From Patescibacteria group bacterium (GTDB taxonomy: Bacteria; Patescibacteriota; Minisyncoccia; Phycocordibacterales; UBA9973), in assembly GCA_030916575.1 (NCBI GenBank), contig JAUPWJ010000052.1, positions 1 through 9,231 on the forward strand: a DNA stretch of 9,231 bases. Reading direction: 5' to 3'. Positions 5,890 to 9,231 of this stretch are shown here, piece by piece (the stretch's first letter is position 1; each line of letters begins with the position of its first letter). The notes beneath the pieces were generated by a model, which had not been told where the DNA came from, searched no databases, and was given only the letters and a program-made list of their open reading frames with translations. Position numbers and translations under genes: made by a program.

Positions 5890-7134
5890 ATGATTTCAAT
5901 TTTTAGCATAATTTTTTATGTTTTGGCTTTTATGTCTGTCTATGTGCAGGTTTTTTTGCTTTTGACTTTTATAGAAAATCGTAAAAAAATTGTAGTTCGC
6001 AAGGGTGATATACAACTTAAAAAATATCCAGCTGTGACTGTGATTGTGCCATGTTGGAATGAAGAAAAAACTATTTATAAAACAGTTCGTTCACTTTTAG
6101 ATTTAAATTATCCAAAAGATAAATTGAAAATCTTTTTAGTTGATGATGGTTCTACTGACAGTACTTGGCATGCTATAAATAAATTTGCAAAATACTCAAA
6201 TGTAAATGTTTTTCATAAAAAAAATGGAGGTAAGCACAGCGCATTAAATTTAGGTTTAGAAAAATTAGAGACTGACTTTGTGGGTTGTTTAGATGCAGAT
6301 TCTTTTGCAGATAAAAATGCACTTGTGCGTATTATGAGTTATTTTGAAAAAGATCCGACAGCTATGGCTGTAGCTCCGTCCGTAATGGTTGAGAATCCAA
6401 AAAGTATTATTCAAAAAGCTCAAAAAGCAGAATATTATCTGTCTGTTTATGTTAAGAAAATGCTTGCATTTTTGGGGGCTATTCATGTGACTCCCGGTCC
6501 GCTTACTATATTTAAAAGACAAGTTTTTGATAACCTAGGTCCGTATAGAAGTGCACATAATACAGAAGATATGGAAATTGCTTATAGAATGCAAAGTAAT
6601 CATTATAAAATTGAACAGTGCAATGATGCTTACGTATATACTAATACACCTTCTACTGTTTCTAAATTATACAAACAAAGATTGCGTTGGATTTATGGTT
6701 TTATCAACAACACGATAGATTATCGTAAGGTTTTGTTTAAAAGAAAATACGGTAATTTTTCTTTATTTACAGTACCAGCTGGTATTTTATCTGTAGTTGC
6801 AGTGAGCTATCTTTTCTTTAAAGTTGTTTATAGTTTGGGTAAATTTTTAGCTCATAAATTCGTTGAATATAGAGTAGTAGGTGTTGATTTCACACCTTCA
6901 GTTGGTTCATTTGACCCATTTTTTATTAACTCACAAGCAGGTATTTTTGTGTCTATAATGCTTTATTCTTTAGTGATTTTTTCTATTGTATTGGGTCATA
7001 AAATGGCAAAAGAGAAATGGTCATTTCCTGTAAATATCGTTTATTTCTTCGTTATTTATAGTGTTATTGCTCCATTTTGGTTGATGCGCGCACTTTTAAA
7101 TACTGTAATAACAAAAAAGCCTTCTTGGCGATAA
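5890..7134 (+). CDS. Processive family 2 glycosyltransferase, membrane-bound
   Basis: The 414-residue enzyme should build and possibly export an extracellular polysaccharide from nucleotide sugars. It resembles the PgaC/IcaA (poly-N-acetylglucosamine) and hyaluronan synthase type. One membrane helix (about 2-27) precedes the cytoplasmic GT-A domain, which starts 'AVTVIVPCWNEEKTI'. The expected motifs are in order: D85-D86 in 'VDDGS', D135-A-D137 for the metal and UDP, the 'TED' motif (T225-D227) with the catalytic base, and Q263-R-L-R-W267, the QxxRW mark of processive enzymes. At least three helices follow (about 297-320, 350-370 and 380-402). The product cannot be told from sequence: PNAG, another hexosamine polymer and glycan lipid attachment are all possible. 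No PgaB-like deacetylase is visible. It has its own promoter and is followed 3 bases later by a CxxC protein, so the two are almost certainly co-transcribed. Confidence 0.92.
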   Translation: MISIFSIIFYVLAFMSVYVQVFLLLTFIENRKKIVVRKGDIQLKKYPAVTVIVPCWNEEKTIYKTVRSLLDLNYPKDKLKIFLVDDGSTDSTWHAINKFAKYSNVNVFHKKNGGKHSALNLGLEKLETDFVGCLDADSFADKNALVRIMSYFEKDPTAMAVAPSVMVENPKSIIQKAQKAEYYLSVYVKKMLAFLGAIHVTPGPLTIFKRQVFDNLGPYRSAHNTEDMEIAYRMQSNHYKIEQCNDAYVYTNTPSTVSKLYKQRLRWIYGFINNTIDYRKVLFKRKYGNFSLFTVPAGILSVVAVSYLFFKVVYSLGKFLAHKFVEYRVVGVDFTPSVGSFDPFFINSQAGIFVSIMLYSLVIFSIVLGHKMAKEKWSFPVNIVYFFVIYSVIAPFWLMRALLNTVITKKPSWR

Positions 7135-7137
7135 TTT

Positions 7138-7827
7138 ATGAATAATAATCTTGATTGGAAAAAATATTTTCTTGTATTTTTAATAACTGTTGGCCTGTTT
7201 CTTACTGCTATTTATTTGAGTAATTATTTCGGTGAAAAAAAACTTTCACAGTTAAAAACAATTCAAGATCAAATCGCCATAGATATACTTTCTTCAGAGA
7301 CTCAGTTTTCATTACTTTCAGAACTTTCTTGTAAGAATGTTTCAGGAGCTTCTTTGTCAAATGAATTAGATGAATTGGGTGGGAAGTTGGATTGGGGAGA
7401 AAAGAATTTGGGAGCCACAGAAGAAGTTTCTTATTTAAAAAAATATTATTCTTTACTTCAAATAAAAGATTATTTATTGATGAAAAAAATTTCCGAACGT
7501 TGCGGACATAAATACGCTTTCGTTTTATATTTTTATACTACACTAGAGAATTGTAGTGAATGTGAAAAACAAAGTTTAGTGCTTTCAAAATTAAGAAGTA
7601 CTTATCCAGAATTGAGGGTTTATTCTTTTGATTTCAGTACTGATTTATCGGCAGTCAAAGCAATGCTTGATATTTATAAAATTGAAGACACAAAATTACC
7701 CGCACTTGTAATTGAAGATGAAGTTTTGACAGGTTTCAATTCAGTTGAAGAGTTGGATATTAAGATAAAAGAAACTTTTAAATTAGAATCTAAAATTGAA
7801 AATATACCAGAAAAAGTAGAAGAATAG
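7138..7827 (+). CDS. Membrane-anchored thioredoxin-fold protein with CxxC
   Basis: I do not recognise a named family. The 229-residue protein has one N-terminal membrane helix (about 10-29) with a Lys before it, so the rest should be outside the membrane. Residues 30-120 are mainly helical, with C65. From about 125 it looks like a thioredoxin fold: strand 'KYAFVLYFYTT', then C139-S-E-C142 at the start of a helix, then 'LRVYSFDF', then 'LPALVIEDEVLTGF' with the Pro where a cis-proline is expected. C65 and C122 may form a second pair. The C-terminus is Lys/Glu-rich. The start ATG at 7138 is 3 bases after the glycosyltransferase stop, so the two are translated from one message. The role may be redox or structural. 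The C-S-E-C centre is not a standard Trx (CGPC) or DsbA (CPHC) site. Confidence 0.7.
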   Translation: MNNNLDWKKYFLVFLITVGLFLTAIYLSNYFGEKKLSQLKTIQDQIAIDILSSETQFSLLSELSCKNVSGASLSNELDELGGKLDWGEKNLGATEEVSYLKKYYSLLQIKDYLLMKKISERCGHKYAFVLYFYTTLENCSECEKQSLVLSKLRSTYPELRVYSFDFSTDLSAVKAMLDIYKIEDTKLPALVIEDEVLTGFNSVEELDIKIKETFKLESKIENIPEKVEE

Positions 7828-7945
7828 CTTGACTTTGTGTAAATTTAATTGAGTATTGCTGTATTTTTATTTTTTCCTTTATTTATCAACATTTTCTCTT
7901 GAAAATCCATTGTATCTGGCACACTATATGTATTATAATTAGTTT
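7828..7945 (+). other. Intergenic region before the surface protein
   Basis: No gene is seen in this 118-base gap. There is no convincing hairpin terminator after the CxxC gene, so read-through toward the next gene is possible. A T-rich tract at 7862-7884 lies just upstream of the promoter, and a weak 6-bp inverted repeat ATTTTC/GAAAAT lies at 7891-7906, which might be an operator. Confidence 0.5.
7910..7939 (+). promoter_or_regulatory. Promoter giving a leaderless mRNA for the surface protein
   Basis: TTGTAT (7910-7915), an 18-base spacer and a perfect TATAAT (7934-7939) lie directly before the ATG at 7946. Six bases separate the -10 from the start codon, so transcription should begin at or within a base of the A of ATG. 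There is no room for a Shine-Dalgarno sequence. Confidence 0.7.
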
Positions 7946-7962
7946 ATGTTCTTAAAGAACAT
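7946..7962. repeat. Perfect palindrome over the start codon
   Basis: ATGTTCTTAAAGAACAT is an 8-bp inverted repeat with a single central A, beginning exactly at the start codon of the surface protein gene. It could be an operator for a dimeric regulator placed at +1. As RNA it could instead fold into a 6-bp 5' terminal stem with a UUAAA loop that sequesters the start codon of the leaderless message. Confidence 0.8.
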
Positions 7963-9231
7963 AAATGATTTTTTTATAGATAAAAAACAATTCTTCTTTT
8001 TTACCTCCAAATTTTTATTGGTTGTTATTTTTATATTTTCAATCGTATTTTTCCCTGCTTTTGCTCAGACTGGAGCTCCTGCAATTATAAGTCACCAAGG
8101 AAGACTTCTGGATTCCACTGGTGAACTACTAGGAGGAGCTTCTGGAACAGATTATTGTTTTAAATTTTCCTTTTATGATGATGCCACAGTAGGTGGTCTG
8201 GATACTGAAGTTTGGCCAGGTGGTCCATCAACCATGACAGCAGAAGTTGTGAATGGAGTTTTCAATGTTGGTATTGGAGATGTTTCTGCTGGTGGTGATG
8301 TTCTTGATTTTGATTTTAATTCTACCGATGAAGTTTATTTAAATGTTGAAGTTGGAGAGCAAGTTCTTGGTTCTTGTGTCGGTGCAACCTTTGAAAATCT
8401 TTCACCGCGTCAAAGAATTAATTCTGCTGGTTATGCTATCAATTCAAATACTGTTGGGGGCTTTACTCCATCACAAATTCCGGGAGCTGATGAGGTTGTG
8501 GTCTTAGATGCAAGTGGAGATTTAATTTTAGGAGGGGTAGCTGACGTTGGAGGAATAACTATTAATGCTGATGCGTTTACTGACTTAACAGGAAATGGTT
8601 TAGCGATTTCTGCTGGAGTTTTGAATTTAAATTTAACTACTTCTGGTACAACTGGCTCTACTACTTCAAATTCCGGTCTTGAAGTTGGTTCTGGTGGGCT
8701 GACTTTACTTAAAGGTTGTGCTGATAATGAAATTTTAAAATATACTGATGCAGGTGGATGGGCATGTGCCACAGATTCTTCTGGGGGAGGTTCTGGAACA
8801 TTAGATGATGCATATAATAATGGCGGCACAGTGACTGTTGATGCATATGATGTTTTATTTAATTTAAATAATGCGACTAACGATTATAAATTCACTATTG
8901 ATAATACTAGTGCGGGAACTATAAACGATGGTTTGGTTATTCAAACTACAGGTGGTGGTGCGGTAATTACAGACGCGATAGATGTTTCAGATGTAGATAT
9001 AGTTAATGCAATAAATGTTGGAGCAAACGACATTATCGGGACTACTGGTTTAATTAATTTTACGAATTTTGATGTAGATGCTTCAGGAAATGTTTTATCT
9101 GCTGGAAATATTACCGCTACCACTTTCATCGGAGGACTCACAGGTAATGCAAGTACAGCAACAGCTCTTGCTGCTAACCCAAGTGATTGTGCCGCAAACA
9201 CTTTCGCTACTACAATTGCTGCTAATGGAGA
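7946..9231 (+). CDS. Large secreted surface protein of CPR type, N-terminal part (partial)
   Basis: The reading frame is open from the ATG at 7946 to the window end: 428 codons plus two bases, with no stop. An in-frame TAG at 7940-7942 fixes the start. A signal peptide is clear: basic region with K13, K14 and K22, hydrophobic 23-36, and 'PAFA' with cleavage after A40. Residues 45-165 ('ISHQGRLLD' to 'RINSAGYAINSNTVGG') form a domain with C71 and C144. After this come Gly/Ala/Thr/Asn-rich beta-type sequences with short modules: C258 to 'GWACATDSSGGGSG' (271-284) and 'FIGGLTGNASTATA' (394-405), the latter like phage tail-fibre sequence, and 'DCAANTFAT' with C415. This pattern is familiar from very long CPR cell-surface proteins and suggests a fibrous adhesin. 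The domains that would settle its function, such as a C-terminal chaperone or anchor, are beyond the window. Confidence 0.87.
   Translation, partial: MFLKNINDFFIDKKQFFFFTSKFLLVVIFIFSIVFFPAFAQTGAPAIISHQGRLLDSTGELLGGASGTDYCFKFSFYDDATVGGLDTEVWPGGPSTMTAEVVNGVFNVGIGDVSAGGDVLDFDFNSTDEVYLNVEVGEQVLGSCVGATFENLSPRQRINSAGYAINSNTVGGFTPSQIPGADEVVVLDASGDLILGGVADVGGITINADAFTDLTGNGLAISAGVLNLNLTTSGTTGSTTSNSGLEVGSGGLTLLKGCADNEILKYTDAGGWACATDSSGGGSGTLDDAYNNGGTVTVDAYDVLFNLNNATNDYKFTIDNTSAGTINDGLVIQTTGGGAVITDAIDVSDVDIVNAINVGANDIIGTTGLINFTNFDVDASGNVLSAGNITATTFIGGLTGNASTATALAANPSDCAANTFATTIAANG

Noticed and set aside
333..7827. Alternative genetic code (TGA read as Gly, as in some CPR lineages).
   Set aside because: No gene has an internal in-frame TGA. 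All stops used here are TAA or TAG and the products have expected lengths.
7828..7906. Terminator after the CxxC gene.
   Set aside because: Only a weak AT-rich 6-bp inverted repeat (7891-7906) without a following T run is present. The T tract at 7862-7884 has no hairpin before it.
8431..9201. Two long minus-strand ORFs (8431-8829 and 8941-9201) opposite the surface protein gene.
   Set aside because: They are Ala/Pro/Ser-rich mirror images of the Gly/Thr/Asn-rich plus-strand frame, which has a promoter and a signal peptide. They have no recognisable motif and no start signals.

Overview
The window looks like an AT-rich chromosome segment from a Candidate Phyla Radiation (Patescibacteria) bacterium, probably of the Parcubacteria/Nomurabacteria type. 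The grounds are the very compact layout, the scarcity of Shine-Dalgarno sequences, the lysine/valine-rich N-terminal tail on the housekeeping sigma factor, a DUF378 protein edged with Cys clusters, and a large secreted protein with the 'GWACA...GGGSG' and 'LTGNASTAT' signatures I associate with CPR surface proteins. The placement is by recognition, not by a search. TGA is not needed as a sense codon in any gene here, so the standard bacterial code fits.

Positions 1-3347 (+) are an information-processing cluster: the 3' end of rpoC (beta' subunit), dnaG (primase) and rpoD (sigma-70), separated by only 8 and 9 bases. A two-way terminator at 3363-3387 closes it and also ends the facing gene.

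Positions 3392-5390 (-) hold a ProC-like protein (pyrroline-5-carboxylate reductase family) with a basic insertion of about 55 residues, and a membrane-anchored DsbA-type thiol oxidoreductase. Between them (4454-4670) lie a good minus-strand promoter and two tandem hairpins, each with the same A/T-rich box beside it. This may be a leader RNA, a small RNA or stacked terminators.

Positions 5391-7827 begin with two back-to-back extended -10 promoters. One serves dsbA and the other serves a small membrane protein of the DUF378 family on the plus strand. After a terminator and a new promoter come a processive family 2 glycosyltransferase and, 3 bases later, a membrane-anchored thioredoxin-fold protein with a CxxC motif.

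Positions 7946-9231 (+) are the start of a large secreted protein. It has a signal peptide, a promoter placed so that the mRNA should be leaderless, and a perfect palindrome over its first codons. It runs off the window.

Taken together, the left part is core transcription and replication. The right part is the cell envelope: polymer synthesis, two extracytoplasmic CxxC proteins and a secreted protein that itself has widely spaced cysteines. Four promoters have TGnTATAnT extended -10 elements, and the sigma factor encoded here keeps the residues that read such elements.
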